Source: G963665975 sp963665975
GTDB lineage: Bacteria > Bacteroidota > Rhodothermia > Rhodothermales > Bin80
Assembly (NCBI GenBank): GCA_963665975.1
Contig: OY762508.1
Span: forward strand, 1,488,001 to 1,552,000
Length of the DNA stretch: 64,000 nucleotides
Direction: 5' to 3'
Shown: positions 1-10,370 of the stretch, piece by piece
Layout: the number at the start of each line of letters is the position of its first letter
How positions within the stretch are numbered: the first letter of the stretch is position 1
The notes under the pieces: generated by a model
The model's database searches: none
Told to the model about the DNA's origin: nothing
Seen by the model: the letters and a program-made list of their open reading frames with translations, nothing else
Made by a program: the position numbers and the translations under genes

Positions 1-215
1 CGGAACTCACCGCGCTCGCGGATTCGTAGCCGCCTATGGGCAAAGGGGAGGCAATGTGGGCACGATCGGCAGTAAATCTTTCAGGCACGTCTACGATGTA
101 TCCCGAAACCTGGAGATGATTGCATCCATTCTTGCTGGGGGCATCCCTGGTGTCAACCAATGATTGATCTTTTTTCCCGTAACGTTGGCGCCGCTGTCAC
201 CATTACTGGCCAAGA

Positions 216-420
216 TTAACAGAGCTTGCCAAACATGCATATTAGATCTTGAATCAATGCCAGCCGCATTCCTCGCTTCCATCCAATTCCGAAGGAAGAT
301 AAATGACAGGCCGTATCGCAGCCTGTTGCAGCGTACCGATATAAGCCTGCATATCGTTTACCCAATTGGGTGGAGCGCTGCGCTCCTCTTCCAGGCGACG
401 TTCGGTTTGGTTTGATATGC
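216..420 (-). pseudogene. C-terminal remnant of a glycosyltransferase-like gene
   Basis: Read on the minus strand, this stretch encodes a segment very similar to the C-terminal 70 residues of the complete protein at 57236-59119. Shared words include ERRLEEE, APP.W, DMQ.YIG.LQQAAI, LPS.LDG and, after a frame change, QDL...FG.LC. At least one in-frame stop (after ECGWH) and one frameshift break it, and about 550 N-terminal residues are missing. The scrap sits divergently beside a Cys-rich peptide gene and a propeller gene, the same arrangement as at 57-61 kb. It is therefore the remains of a once complete cassette, not a random fragment. Nothing recognisable lies between position 1 and 215. Confidence 0.75.
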
Positions 421-512
421 AATTCCTCTGAATACACAGCCTAACTCAATCCGAGGATTATCATCTCTACTCTTCGCACTCCGAAAGTCGTCGAGGTCTG
501 CTAGCTGCGGCT

Positions 513-781
513 GTGGCATTTACGGGCCTGCTCGTCCTCCTGACCACCATCCAACCGACGGAGGCCGGACAAGAGAAACGCGAACAAGAGCGTAGTATTG
601 ACGTCCGCAAGGGTTGTCTATATTCTGACGGAGGATTTTTTCAGACTGCTACCGCGCCTTTTGCGAGCACGAGGCTTCGGAGTTCTCAGAGTGGCCAGGC
701 GCCTGTTTCGAGTCAGAGGGAGGCTACTGTTCATCATATTACGGGCAAATAGGGTATCTGCCTGACATCTGCCTCCACTAG
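513..781 (+). pseudogene. Small secreted Cys-rich peptide gene, frameshifted
   Basis: A hydrophobic export segment (GLLAAAVAFTGLLVLLTT) is followed by a polar linker and a Cys-rich tail. The open frame carries the signal and the first Cys (RKGC). At a run of six T (636-641) a -1 shift enters a frame reading SDCYRAFCEH, then further Cys, and stops at 779-781 with DICLH, giving six Cys in all. Without the shift the first frame ends at 752 with no further Cys. The frame is open upstream to 432 but has no ATG; GTG at 513 would cut the signal short, so the 5' end may also be damaged. The propeller gene begins 17 bp downstream. Size, export signal and Cys tail match the intact peptides at 53532 and 59318. 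A sequencing error in the T run is a possible alternative. Confidence 0.55.
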
Positions 782-798
782 ACACACGACCTCGCCCG

Positions 799-1863
799 AT
801 GCATTCCCGTCCTAGCCAGCATTACCAGCAGCCAAACCATGGTGTTCTTCTTGCTGGTGCGATCCTTTTGATCGCCTTTGTGGCGCCAGGCGTGCGTGCA
901 CAGGATAAACCACCTTTCACGTTGAAGCACTTCGAACTGGTGGAAACGGTCACGTTTGACTTACCGGACACGTTGCTGATAGCGGAAATCTATCAGATTG
1001 ATAGAGACTCGGACGGTCGATGGCTTGTAACCGACATGGTGGGAGAGCAGATCTTGCTATTCGAATCGGACGGTTCATTACGAGCTTCACTGGATCCAAG
1101 GATTTGCCATCCGGGTTTCATCTTCCGCCCGTCGGGCGCCAGGTTTGCAGGTAATGAATTCATCTTTATCCAGAATTCAGGAAACATCTGGGGATACCGT
1201 TTCACCACGGAGGGAGCATGCCTGGGTAGCGTGGATCCCGGCTTCACGTCTACATCGTTTTTCGATATTGATCCCACAGGAGAGCTTTATGGCGTCTACG
1301 ATTGGCCGGACTGGGAGTTGAAACATATGAGTTCCACTGGAAAGACCCTTAGGAAGCTTCCAGTGCCTCCATTCAAGTTCCCCAATGCCAGTAAGCGTTT
1401 TGCCGGCGGTGGTCTCATTGCCGACGGGACGCACCTTTTCTACGCTCAGTCACCCGAATTGGAATTACTGAAGATTGCTCTGGACGGTACGCTTCTAGAG
1501 AGGATTTCTTTAAAGAGAATTTCGAAACGCCGCTCGTGGTTTCGCTCCCCACGCAAAGATTTGCCGCCTGATATTCCGGGAGTGTTCGCGGCTATGAAGG
1601 ATTGGTGGGCCACAGCCACATGGAGCCTTTTTGAGCTTACCGATCAAACACTCATGGTGCAATATGTCAACAGACAGCGAGGAACCGGGTATCAGGTCCT
1701 TACCAAAGACGGCATGCTGGTTGCCGAAGAACTGGGACTCAAATCGGTGTTCCTACACGGAGAAAACGGACTGGTCTATCGCCCGGTCCAGCCGGATCTG
1801 GACAGTCAGGGGGAGCTGCCCAATCCGTATGTGGAGATCTATCGTTTTGTCGCGCCGGAGTAG
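799..1863 (+). CDS. Secreted six-bladed beta-propeller-like protein
   Basis: The 354-residue protein has a signal peptide (hydrophobic stretch at residues 16-32, likely cleavage after GVRA). No lipobox Cys is visible. The body contains recurring blade-like segments, such as IDRDSDGRWLVTDM, FDIDPTGELYGVYD and LTDQTLMVQYVN, as expected for TolB/BF3164-type six-bladed propellers that act at the periplasmic side or cell surface. No catalytic motif is apparent. It lies directly downstream of the broken Cys-rich peptide gene at 513-781 and is equivalent to the propellers at 53908 and 59806, though quite divergent from both. The ligand is unknown; binding or display of the neighbouring peptide is an inference from repeated linkage. 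Confidence 0.7.
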   Translation: MHSRPSQHYQQPNHGVLLAGAILLIAFVAPGVRAQDKPPFTLKHFELVETVTFDLPDTLLIAEIYQIDRDSDGRWLVTDMVGEQILLFESDGSLRASLDPRICHPGFIFRPSGARFAGNEFIFIQNSGNIWGYRFTTEGACLGSVDPGFTSTSFFDIDPTGELYGVYDWPDWELKHMSSTGKTLRKLPVPPFKFPNASKRFAGGGLIADGTHLFYAQSPELELLKIALDGTLLERISLKRISKRRSWFRSPRKDLPPDIPGVFAAMKDWWATATWSLFELTDQTLMVQYVNRQRGTGYQVLTKDGMLVAEELGLKSVFLHGENGLVYRPVQPDLDSQGELPNPYVEIYRFVAPE

Positions 1864-2212
1864 CAACCGCCCTGTCATTTCCGAATAAAGTCTGAGATCG
1901 TCAAGGTCCTGGCCTGACCATGCTCTTGGTGCTGGGCGCCAGATCCAAGCACCCAGTTCGCGCGCCCACACCGTCGCCACGTCTGTCCCAGGACCTGATG
2001 TGCCGACTGGCCTGGTCGATACCCGTAGTAATCCGGATGAAGTGCCTTTCCTGTCCGGGTTCCAGCCAGCGCTTCGCAACTATCGGCGCAATCCGATCCA
2101 TTACCATTGGAATCCCCAGCAGACGCGTACCGCCATTCACTTTAGAGGACGTGATCTATACTCCGAAGGCGTCTACAGGTAAGCGCACCCTCCAAAACGG
2201 GAAAATCCGGGC
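1864..2212. other. Intergenic region with a possible gene scrap
   Basis: There is no convincing gene between the propeller gene and the groL terminator. One plus-strand frame (about 1889-2182) is open and ends in a fairly protein-like tail (NPIHYHWNPQQTR, then FRGRDLYSEG). It lacks a plausible start and matches nothing I recognise; it may be the eroded end of an older gene. Confidence 0.3.
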
Positions 2213-2252
2213 AAAAAAAGAGGGGCGAAGCCTGTGGTGGCTCCGCCCCTCC
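2213..2252 (-). terminator. Rho-independent terminator of groESL
   Basis: On the minus strand a GC-rich stem (GAGGGGCGGAGCC pairing with GGCTTCGCCCCTC, one mismatch) is followed by seven T. It lies just past the groL stop codon. Confidence 0.85.
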
Positions 2253-2272
2253 GAAAACGGTTGCGGCAAGGC

Positions 2273-3922
<1,650 letters not shown>

Positions 3923-3984
3923 AGTCCTTTTCTCCAGGATTCAGATGAGTGTGACGGTTCAATGTGGTCAGACCGGAGGCCTGA

Positions 3985-4272
3985 TTAGCTCTGGATAACG
4001 CCCAGAATGTCGCTTTCGCGCAGGATCAGGAAGTCTTCCCCATCAAGGGCGACTTCCGTTCCGGAGTACTTGCCGTAGAGCACGCTATCACCTTCGTTGA
4101 CCGTCATATCGATCTTGACGCCGTTCTCTACACGACCCGGTCCTACCGCTACCACGGTGCCTTTCTGGGGCTTCTCCTTTGCGGAGTCGGGAATGTAGAG
4201 GCCACTCGCGGTTTGCTCTTCCGCATCCTGTGCCTTGACGACCACACGGTCACTAAGCGGTTGGATCATCAT
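3985..4272 (-). CDS. groES: Co-chaperonin GroES
   Basis: This is a 95-residue GroES with the expected features: N-terminal IQPLSDRVVVKAQDAEEQTASG, mobile-loop region GLYIPDSAKEKPQKG, and the conserved VLYGKYSGTEV near the C-terminus. It caps the GroEL cylinder. The start is supported by a strong GGAGG about ten bases upstream; two adjacent ATG codons are possible. It is the first gene of the operon and lies downstream of a CIRCE operator. Confidence 0.98.
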   Translation of the reverse strand: MMIQPLSDRVVVKAQDAEEQTASGLYIPDSAKEKPQKGTVVAVGPGRVENGVKIDMTVNEGDSVLYGKYSGTEVALDGEDFLILRESDILGVIQS

Positions 4273-4314
4273 AGTGGTGATACCTCCGTATCGTTAGGTG
4301 GGATGTTTGGGTTG

Positions 4315-4341
4315 TTAGCACTCACTGCTGGTGAGTGCTAA
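4315..4341. promoter_or_regulatory. CIRCE operator for HrcA
   Basis: An exact consensus inverted repeat, TTAGCACTC, nine bases, GAGTGCTAA, lies 43 bp upstream of groES. CIRCE is the binding site of the heat-shock repressor HrcA, so groESL is probably HrcA-regulated. The hrcA gene itself is not in the window. Confidence 0.97.
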
Positions 4342-4539
4342 CAAAACCTCAAATGTGGTTGATGGTTCCAATGATTATAGCCTTGGGGGCCAAATCGCCG
4401 TTGTAGTACGGTCCGGGGTTTCAACAAAAAGTGTGCCAGATGATTTGTGTAACCATATAGCTTAGCTAACCATATTCCTTTCCAAATACTTACTGTGTGT
4501 CTGACATTGCGTCAGACACACAGACTGGATGGCGTAACC

Positions 4540-5049
4540 ATGACAACAGCCGTGACTCTGTCCGTACCCCATGACACCCGTTTTTGGTGGAGATGGGCGA
4601 GTGTGCTCCTGATCGCCTCATTCCTTGTCGTCCTCGCCACGCTACCTCCGCTCGTCAGCCCCGTCTGGCGCGCACTCCTTATGCAGGCCTTCTCGGGCGC
4701 ATGCCACCAGATCGCCGAGCGTTCACCCGCGATCGGCAGTATTCCGCTTGCCGTCTGCCACCGGTGTTACGGCATCTACGGGGGGCTGGCCATCGCCCCG
4801 CTCCTCTATCTGGGAATTGCAACCAGAAGCGCGTTCCTCTCCCGGTATGCGGTGATCATCCTGTTCGGCTCCCTTATGCCTGCAGCAACCGACTGGCTGC
4901 TGGGAGTCATTGGCGTGTGGCACAATTCGCCCGCAAGCCGGCTCCTGACAGGCGCCCTTTTCGGCATCGTGGCCGGCGTATACTTGGTGCGGGCGATAAC
5001 GCAGACGGCTCGCAACAGCAACCGCAATCCACTCGCAATTGAGGAGTAG
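4540..5049 (+). CDS. DUF2085 integral membrane protein
   Basis: The protein of about 169 residues has four or five hydrophobic segments. It carries the DUF2085 signature: a CHQ motif followed by RS, then PLAVCHRCYGIYGG. The paired Cys and His residues suggest metal binding, but the biochemical role of the family is not established. ATG at 4540 is preferred; an in-frame GTG at 4495 would add 15 residues. It is transcribed divergently from groESL, and the gene at 5103 follows after 53 bp. Confidence 0.8.
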   Translation: MTTAVTLSVPHDTRFWWRWASVLLIASFLVVLATLPPLVSPVWRALLMQAFSGACHQIAERSPAIGSIPLAVCHRCYGIYGGLAIAPLLYLGIATRSAFLSRYAVIILFGSLMPAATDWLLGVIGVWHNSPASRLLTGALFGIVAGVYLVRAITQTARNSNRNPLAIEE

Positions 5050-5102
5050 CTAGGCTATCTTGCCACGTCTCCACCAACGCTTCCATTGAATCCATCTGCG
5101 CC

Positions 5103-5603
5103 ATGCCATCGAAAACCATGTCGGCCCTGGTGGGCGGACTCGCAGGCGGCCTCCTGGTCACTGTGATCACGCTGCCTCAAAATGATCTCCTGAATTGCCT
5201 GGCCTGCTTAATGTACGCCGGTTGCGGACTCATTGCCGTCTGGCATTACACCGACACCAACGAACTCACCATATCAGGTGGGGAAGGAGTAAAGCTCGGA
5301 GCGCTGGCGGGCGTTGTGGGAGGTCTCGTAGTCGGGATACTTGCGATACTTTTCCGGGCTATGGGAGTGCTCCCGGGAGCAGAGGACATCATGAGAGAGA
5401 TGGAAGAGAGCGGAGCGCTTGATCAGATGGGAGAAATGGCAGACTTCTGGATAAGCTTCATCGAATTCACCGCCGGACCCGGCAGCATCCTGATTGGCAT
5501 CCCGATCGCCGCCGTTATCAGCCTGGCGGGCGGCGCCATCGGGGCGGCCCTGTTCAAGAAAGGGCGCGGGGAGGATGACGTTGTTGTCACCGACGACGTA
5601 TAG
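5103..5603 (+). CDS. Hypothetical membrane protein with Gly-rich helices
   Basis: This 166-residue protein has four likely membrane helices. Two are Gly-rich hairpin-like pairs (ALVGGLAGGLLVTVI near the N-terminus, AVISLAGGAIGAALF near the C-terminus) around an acidic loop (EDIMREMEESGALDQMGE). I do not recognise the family, although similar DUF4199-like or glycine-zipper membrane proteins are common in Bacteroidota. It may be co-transcribed with the DUF2085 gene. Its 3' end overlaps the convergent gene at 5587 by 17 bp. Confidence 0.6.
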   Translation: MPSKTMSALVGGLAGGLLVTVITLPQNDLLNCLACLMYAGCGLIAVWHYTDTNELTISGGEGVKLGALAGVVGGLVVGILAILFRAMGVLPGAEDIMREMEESGALDQMGEMADFWISFIEFTAGPGSILIGIPIAAVISLAGGAIGAALFKKGRGEDDVVVTDDV

Positions 5604-6114
5604 CGAGCGGAGCACCGAAAATCTCGCTCATCACAAACGCCTTGCGCGCCGCGTCAGAATTCCTGAGCTCGCGCAATTGGAGTTGGAGGTCGGATGCTGG
5701 CACCCTCTGTTGTGGCGGCGCCATCTCCTGTTTCCTGGAAACGGTCGGTGACGACACGAATGGCATGCGGCGCGGGGACTCCTCAAAACGGGCATCCGCA
5801 TAATTTGGTGCGTGTTCGATAAATTCGCTCGACCAGGATTTTTTTGGCGCCGTGTCGGCCAGGCTCGGCCCGTGGCTTCGCATCCGGGAGCGCACCAATT
5901 CCGGGGCTGGCATCTTCACTTCCTTCGCAGGCGGCCCGTCCATCCCAAGGGCGTTGCGCAACTCACGCAGCGTATCCTCAAAGCCTGACCCCGCTCCTGG
6001 AATCGGCTCAGACGGTAGCGCAACAGGTTTTCTCTTCGGCTGCTTCTTCTTTCCAAGCGCGCCGAACAAGAGATAGACCACCAGAATAACGAGGGTCCAG
6101 ACCCAGTCGTTCAT
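5587..6114 (-). CDS. Hypothetical membrane-anchored protein
   Basis: The 175-residue protein has one N-terminal membrane helix (WTLVILVVYLLFGAL), then a Lys-rich stop-transfer patch and a long Pro/Ser-rich, probably disordered middle. It ends in a compact conserved-looking motif, DAARKAFVMSEIFGAPLAIRR. That C-terminal motif is typical of small Bacteroidota/Rhodothermota proteins of unknown function. It lies between mutY (same strand, about 100 bp upstream) and a convergent membrane-protein gene. No function is assigned. Confidence 0.6.
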   Translation of the reverse strand: MNDWVWTLVILVVYLLFGALGKKKQPKRKPVALPSEPIPGAGSGFEDTLRELRNALGMDGPPAKEVKMPAPELVRSRMRSHGPSLADTAPKKSWSSEFIEHAPNYADARFEESPRRMPFVSSPTVSRKQEMAPPQQRVPASDLQLQLRELRNSDAARKAFVMSEIFGAPLAIRRR

Positions 6115-6218
6115 TTCTCAAGCCGGTTTAGTCAAGCACGAGTCCCCTGACCAGAGATGATACGATGTTTTGCGCCCGGACGCCAACCATCCGGCATCGT
6201 AAGCCCCACGGCTCCGGG

Positions 6219-7370
6219 TCAGTCTCCGTGGAGGATGTCGAGCACACGCCTGTTTGCCCGCGGAAACGCATATTGATCCAGTTCGGAGCGGTCCACCCAT
6301 TTGAGCGGTAGTCCCCGGTGTGACCGGGGCGTCCCGGTCCAGCGCGCGCACCGAAACGCATAGAGCGTTATGCGGAAGTGTGAGTACGCCTGTTGCACAC
6401 GGCAGGCGAGCTCGCAATCCTCCACGGTGACCTCTATTTCTTCCTGCACTTCCCGGCGGCATGCCGCCTCCGGCGTCTCGCCTTTCTCGCATTTGCCTCC
6501 CGGAAATTCCCAAAGGCCTCCAAGCATCGCCTCTGGAGCGCGCTGTTGAATGAGCAGCCGTCCTCTGTGATCGAACAGGATTCCCACGGCAATATCATAG
6601 TGTGGCACCTTGGGCCGGGCTTTCCGAACGGGAAACGCCTCCGGCGTGCCGGCAGCGAACGCCGAACAAACTTCCTGGATCGGACACGCGCCACAGTCAG
6701 GACTCTTGGGCCTGCACACCATGGCGCCCAGATCCATGAGTGCCTGATTGAAGGCCCCCGGCCTCGCCCGGTGAAGGACACTGTCCGCCAGTGCCTGGAT
6801 CGTCTTCCCGCGCGACGGCTCCGCTACGGAAAACACGCGGGACAGAATCCGGTTGACATTGGCGTCGACTGCTGCAAATGGCAGCCCGTAGGCTATGGAA
6901 AGCACCGCTCGGGCCGTGTACGCGCCAATGCCCGGCAGCGTGCGCAGCGCCTCGTACGAGCGTGGCACGTCGCTGTCCCAATGCGCGACGATCTCCCGGG
7001 CGGCAGCATGCAGGTGGCGTGCGCGCGCATAATACCCCAGACCCTCCCATTCACGGAGCACATCGCCAAGATCGGCGCCAGCGAGCGCGGATACCGTCGG
7101 GAAGCTGCGCATAAAACGCTCGTAGTAATCCACGGCCTGGTCGACGCGTGTTTGCTGCAGCATCACCTCTGCTACCCACACGCGATAGGGATCCCGCGAT
7201 TGACGCCAGGGCAAGTCGCGCCGCATGGCATCGTACCAGGCAAGAAGCCGGTGGCCAAATGCCACGCGGTGAGCGTCCGTTATGGTGGGTGTCAACAGTG
7301 TAGCCCGATCGACAAGGGTAATCCTGTTATGTGGAACGGAGTGTTTTGGCGCTCGTTTCCCATGGTGCAT
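6219..7370 (-). CDS. mutY: A/G-specific adenine DNA glycosylase MutY
   Basis: MutY removes adenine mispaired with 8-oxoguanine in base excision repair. The N-terminal HhH-GPD domain contains EVMLQQTRV, the helix-hairpin-helix LPGIGAYTA and the catalytic Asp in VDANVNR. A four-Cys cluster loop follows (CRPKSPDCGACPIQEVC) that should hold [4Fe-4S]. The C-terminal third is the NUDIX-like 8-oxoG recognition domain (LWEFPGGKCEKGE...REVQEEI). Starting at the ATG complementary to 7368-7370 gives 383 residues, close to the family norm; the frame is open further upstream, but that region has no MutY homology. Its 5' end overlaps that of the divergent outer-membrane protein gene. Confidence 0.95.
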   Translation of the reverse strand: MHHGKRAPKHSVPHNRITLVDRATLLTPTITDAHRVAFGHRLLAWYDAMRRDLPWRQSRDPYRVWVAEVMLQQTRVDQAVDYYERFMRSFPTVSALAGADLGDVLREWEGLGYYARARHLHAAAREIVAHWDSDVPRSYEALRTLPGIGAYTARAVLSIAYGLPFAAVDANVNRILSRVFSVAEPSRGKTIQALADSVLHRARPGAFNQALMDLGAMVCRPKSPDCGACPIQEVCSAFAAGTPEAFPVRKARPKVPHYDIAVGILFDHRGRLLIQQRAPEAMLGGLWEFPGGKCEKGETPEAACRREVQEEIEVTVEDCELACRVQQAYSHFRITLYAFRCARWTGTPRSHRGLPLKWVDRSELDQYAFPRANRRVLDILHGD

Positions 7371-9129
7371 TGTTCCTTCAAGACTCCGAGCCGTACGGCA
7401 GCTCCGATCCCGATTGGCCTTTCTTCTACGGTTCACCGCCGTTCTCTTCCTGGCCTGCAACCCGAGCATGGTCCAGGCGCAGGCCCTCCGGTGGAGCCTG
7501 CAGGCGGAAGATGGCAGCCTTGTCCCCTGGCCCTCTGCTCGCGCCTGGTCCCCTGACAGCGTCCGGCAGGCGGCGCTCGATGCGTTGCACACGCTCCAGG
7601 CCGCCGGATATTACTTCGCACGCATTGACTCGCACAGCGTGGACCGGACCGCACGCCTGTTCGCCACACGCGGGCCGCGCGTGCATGTGGGAGATGTACG
7701 GATTGAGGGCACGCTCGACTCCCTGGAGCTAAAGCGTCATCTGACCACGCGTCCGGGACGTATCCTTGATCCCGCGGCGTTGGACGCGGATATGCAGGCG
7801 CTGGTAGGACGCTATGCCGAGAATGGGTTCTTGCTTGCTGAAATCGATGTCGCCGACATTACCCTGATGGAGGGTGATCCGCCGCGCCTGCGTGTCACGC
7901 TCCGCGTGCGCGAAGGACCCGCACCACGGCTTGCCCGCGTAGAGTTGCCAGGGGCGTCGAGAACCCGTCCCGGATACGCCGCACGTGCTGCCGGGCTACG
8001 CCCCGGCCACCGCCTCGCAGGGTTTGACGCGGAGACGATTCGGCAACGTCTGGCTGCAATGCCCGTCTTTCGGTCTGTTCAGGAGCCCGAATTGATCCTC
8101 GAAGGCGACAGCATGATCGTCGTGCGGATTCCTGTCGAAGAAGAGGCCCCCGGCGCATTCGACCTCGCGCTCGGCTACCAGCCTCCGCCGCCCGGTCAAC
8201 GTCGGGGACGGCTCGTAGGCAGCGGGCACCTGGTGCTGCGCAACCTGTTCGGTGGAGGCCGCTTGCTATCCCTGGAGCTGAAGAGGCCGCCTGGAAGTGT
8301 GAGCAGGCTTGACGCGCATGTGTCCAGCCCTTACGTAGCAGGGCTGCCGCTTTCGCTCGAAGGGCGCTTTGCAGGGCTTCAACAGGACTCGACCTATGGC
8401 AAGCGCACCTACGGGGTGGAAATTGGGTATATGCTCAATAGCGGGCTCCATATCTTCGGTACGCTGCACCGCGAAGTAACCCGCCCCGGCCTGGCGGGAC
8501 TGGCCATAATCGACGGAGTGCAACGCATCGCCCTTGCGACGAGCTTCTTTGCAGGCATCGGGATACGCGTGCGACATCTGGATAACCGCATAAACCCACG
8601 CAAGGGCATCGTCGTAGAAACGAGTCTGGAAAAAGGGCGCAAGCGCGGTCAGTCAAGTCGCGCGCAACTGGACGGCGATCCCGTTAGCCAGCACACGGTC
8701 CTAACCCAGGACAGGCTCCTGGCTCGCTTCCGATGGTTCGTTCCGATCAAGAGGAGACACGTTATTCTCGTAGGCGGGGAGGCCTACCTGTTGCGCAGTA
8801 GCGCGACCGACGAAAGTGATCTGTTCCGATTCGGGGGCGCCAACTCTCTGCGGGGATACGACGAGGAGCGGTTCCGGACGCCATTCGCCACACGGATTCT
8901 GTTGGAGTACCGCTACAAAATCGACTATGCATCTTTCGGGCTGGTATTCTTTGACCTGGGCTACGTGGACGCCTCAAAGACGCGCGAAGCGCTCCGCGGC
9001 CTGTACCCAGGGTTCGGGTTGGGCTTTCAGCTCGGCACCGACGTCGGACTGATCACAGTGAGCCTGGGGGCTAACACGGAGGATCCTACGCTCGTACGCG
9101 CCCATATTGGACTGTCCGTTGGCGTGTAA
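7282..9129 (+). CDS. BamA/TamA-family outer-membrane protein with POTRA domains
   Basis: An Omp85-superfamily protein that probably helps insert or translocate proteins at the outer membrane. After a Sec signal (LAFLLRFTAVLFLACNPSMVQAQA) come POTRA-like alpha/beta repeats (for example VHVGDVRIEGTLDSLELKRHL). A C-terminal beta-barrel of about 280 residues contains the surface-antigen signature (NRINPRKGIVVETSLE, FRFGGANSLRGYDEERF). At most 615 residues, it is shorter than BamA and closer to TamA-like or orphan Omp85 proteins. The start is uncertain: ATG 7282 places about 40 residues before the signal peptide and overlaps mutY, and a later non-ATG start near 7411 is possible. It is upstream of rsmE and secG in the same direction. 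Confidence 0.85.
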   Translation: MVGVNSVARSTRVILLCGTECFGARFPWCIVPSRLRAVRQLRSRLAFLLRFTAVLFLACNPSMVQAQALRWSLQAEDGSLVPWPSARAWSPDSVRQAALDALHTLQAAGYYFARIDSHSVDRTARLFATRGPRVHVGDVRIEGTLDSLELKRHLTTRPGRILDPAALDADMQALVGRYAENGFLLAEIDVADITLMEGDPPRLRVTLRVREGPAPRLARVELPGASRTRPGYAARAAGLRPGHRLAGFDAETIRQRLAAMPVFRSVQEPELILEGDSMIVVRIPVEEEAPGAFDLALGYQPPPPGQRRGRLVGSGHLVLRNLFGGGRLLSLELKRPPGSVSRLDAHVSSPYVAGLPLSLEGRFAGLQQDSTYGKRTYGVEIGYMLNSGLHIFGTLHREVTRPGLAGLAIIDGVQRIALATSFFAGIGIRVRHLDNRINPRKGIVVETSLEKGRKRGQSSRAQLDGDPVSQHTVLTQDRLLARFRWFVPIKRRHVILVGGEAYLLRSSATDESDLFRFGGANSLRGYDEERFRTPFATRILLEYRYKIDYASFGLVFFDLGYVDASKTREALRGLYPGFGLGFQLGTDVGLITVSLGANTEDPTLVRAHIGLSVGV

Positions 9130-9163
9130 TGCCATGCCGTCGCGCGAAAGACACAACGCCCGA

Positions 9164-9898
9164 ATGCCTGCCACATTTTTTGTCCCGTCCTCGTCTATCA
9201 GCGCTGACTCCCGCGTTCTGTTGCCGCAGGATGAAGCGAGGCACGCCGTACGTGTGCTGCGCAAGAAGCGCGGCGACGAAGTCTGTGTGGTCACCGGGGA
9301 GGGCGTGTGGTACCGCGTGTGCCTGGAGGAAGTCACAATCCAGCGTGTCACCGGCCACATTGTAGAGACACGCGCGGATGTTGGAGAGCCTTCCTACCAC
9401 CTTTCCATAGGCCTCGCTCTGCTGAAGAACAGAAGCCGTTTCGAAACGTTTCTGGAAAAGGCGGTCGAGCTCGGCGTCTCGGAAATCATACCCCTGGAGA
9501 CCTCACGGACGGAGACGTCTCTGTTTCGCCAGGCGCGCGCCCGCCACATCATGATCAGCGCCATGAAGCAGTGTGGACGCAGCCGCCTTACACGGCTTCG
9601 CGCTCCTGAGCAGCTCTTGCAGTTACTGGAGGCACCAGCCTGGAATACCGCCTTTCTTGCGCATGAGCAGGCTGACCCTGCCGAGACACTCGCGGCGGCG
9701 TTGCGAGGGTGCGCCTCACATGCCAGGCTGCGCATTCTGGTCGGCCCGGAGGGCGGGTTCACCGACAACGAGGTCTTGGCCGCCGAAAATAGCGGCTACC
9801 GCGTCGTGTCGCTGGGCCCCCGGCGGTTGCGAGCTGAAACGGCTGCGCTAAGCGCGGCTGCGACGGTAATGATGAGCATGCACACGCCGTCCGCATGA
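9164..9898 (+). CDS. rsmE: 16S rRNA m3U1498 methyltransferase RsmE
   Basis: A SPOUT-class methyltransferase that methylates U1498 of 16S rRNA. It has an N-terminal PUA-like domain (EARHAVRVLRKKRGDEV) and then the SPOUT knot with KNRSRFETFLEKAVELGVSEI, the conserved ERSE-like region, LVGPEGGFTDNE and the C-terminal LGPRRLRAETAALSA. From ATG 9164 it is 244 residues, normal for the family. It lies 34 bp after the outer-membrane gene and just before secG, so the three are probably co-transcribed. Confidence 0.95.
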   Translation: MPATFFVPSSSISADSRVLLPQDEARHAVRVLRKKRGDEVCVVTGEGVWYRVCLEEVTIQRVTGHIVETRADVGEPSYHLSIGLALLKNRSRFETFLEKAVELGVSEIIPLETSRTETSLFRQARARHIMISAMKQCGRSRLTRLRAPEQLLQLLEAPAWNTAFLAHEQADPAETLAAALRGCASHARLRILVGPEGGFTDNEVLAAENSGYRVVSLGPRRLRAETAALSAAATVMMSMHTPSA

Positions 9899-9972
9899 GG
9901 CCCCGGGGGCAGAAACACTCAACCCATGCCGGCGTTAGCGGCTACGTCTTTTCCACATCCATTTTCCGCATC

Positions 9973-10302
9973 ATGTTCGTATTCCTCATTGTTCTCATCA
10001 CACTAATCGCCATTGTAATGACCTTTCTGGTACTGATTCAGGCTGGGAAGGGCGGTGGATTGGCCGGCATTGCCGCCGGTGGCGCCACCACGCAGATTCT
10101 CGGCGCACGCCAGGCTCCAGATGTCCTGGAAAAAGCCACGTGGATTCTCGCTACGCTGTTTATCATACTCTGCATATTGACCAACTTCACCATTGGCGGC
10201 GATGACACCCAACGCAGCATCATTCAGGGCCAGTCGCAGACCACACAGCAGGAAGCGTTGCCGCAACAGGCCTTGCCGCCCGTTGAGGCGCCTGCGGAGT
10301 AA
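9973..10302 (+). CDS. secG: Preprotein translocase subunit SecG
   Basis: SecG is the small accessory subunit of the SecYEG channel. The 109-residue protein has two membrane helices (residues 3-20 and 58-75) around the conserved loop VLIQAGKGGGLAGIAAGG, followed by a Gln/Pro-rich cytoplasmic tail. The ATG at 9973 begins directly at the first helix. An upstream in-frame ATG at 9895 overlaps the rsmE stop (ATGA), so a longer translationally coupled form is possible. The gene ends at a hairpin shared with the convergent rnpB. Confidence 0.93.
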   Translation: MFVFLIVLITLIAIVMTFLVLIQAGKGGGLAGIAAGGATTQILGARQAPDVLEKATWILATLFIILCILTNFTIGGDDTQRSIIQGQSQTTQQEALPQQALPPVEAPAE

Positions 10303-10325
10303 CGTTACGCACTGGACTATAGAGA

Positions 10326-10359
10326 GAAAGGCAGCCCCCGATATGGGAAGCTGCCTTTC
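10326..10359. terminator. Hairpin between convergent secG and rnpB
   Basis: A 10-bp perfect stem (GAAAGGCAGC with GCTGCCTTTC) has pyrimidine-rich tracts on both sides. It follows secG on the plus strand and the 3' end of the RNase P RNA on the minus strand, so it may terminate both. Confidence 0.75.
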
Positions 10360-10370
10360 CTGTTTCTTGG

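Noticed and set aside
1889..2182. A gene between the first propeller and groL
   Set aside because: The frame is open and its tail protein-like, but there is no credible start and no recognisable family; listed only as a possible scrap.
6393..7556. A 387-codon plus-strand frame
   Set aside because: It is antisense to mutY, which has all its catalytic motifs; the frame translates to Arg/Pro/His-rich nonsense.
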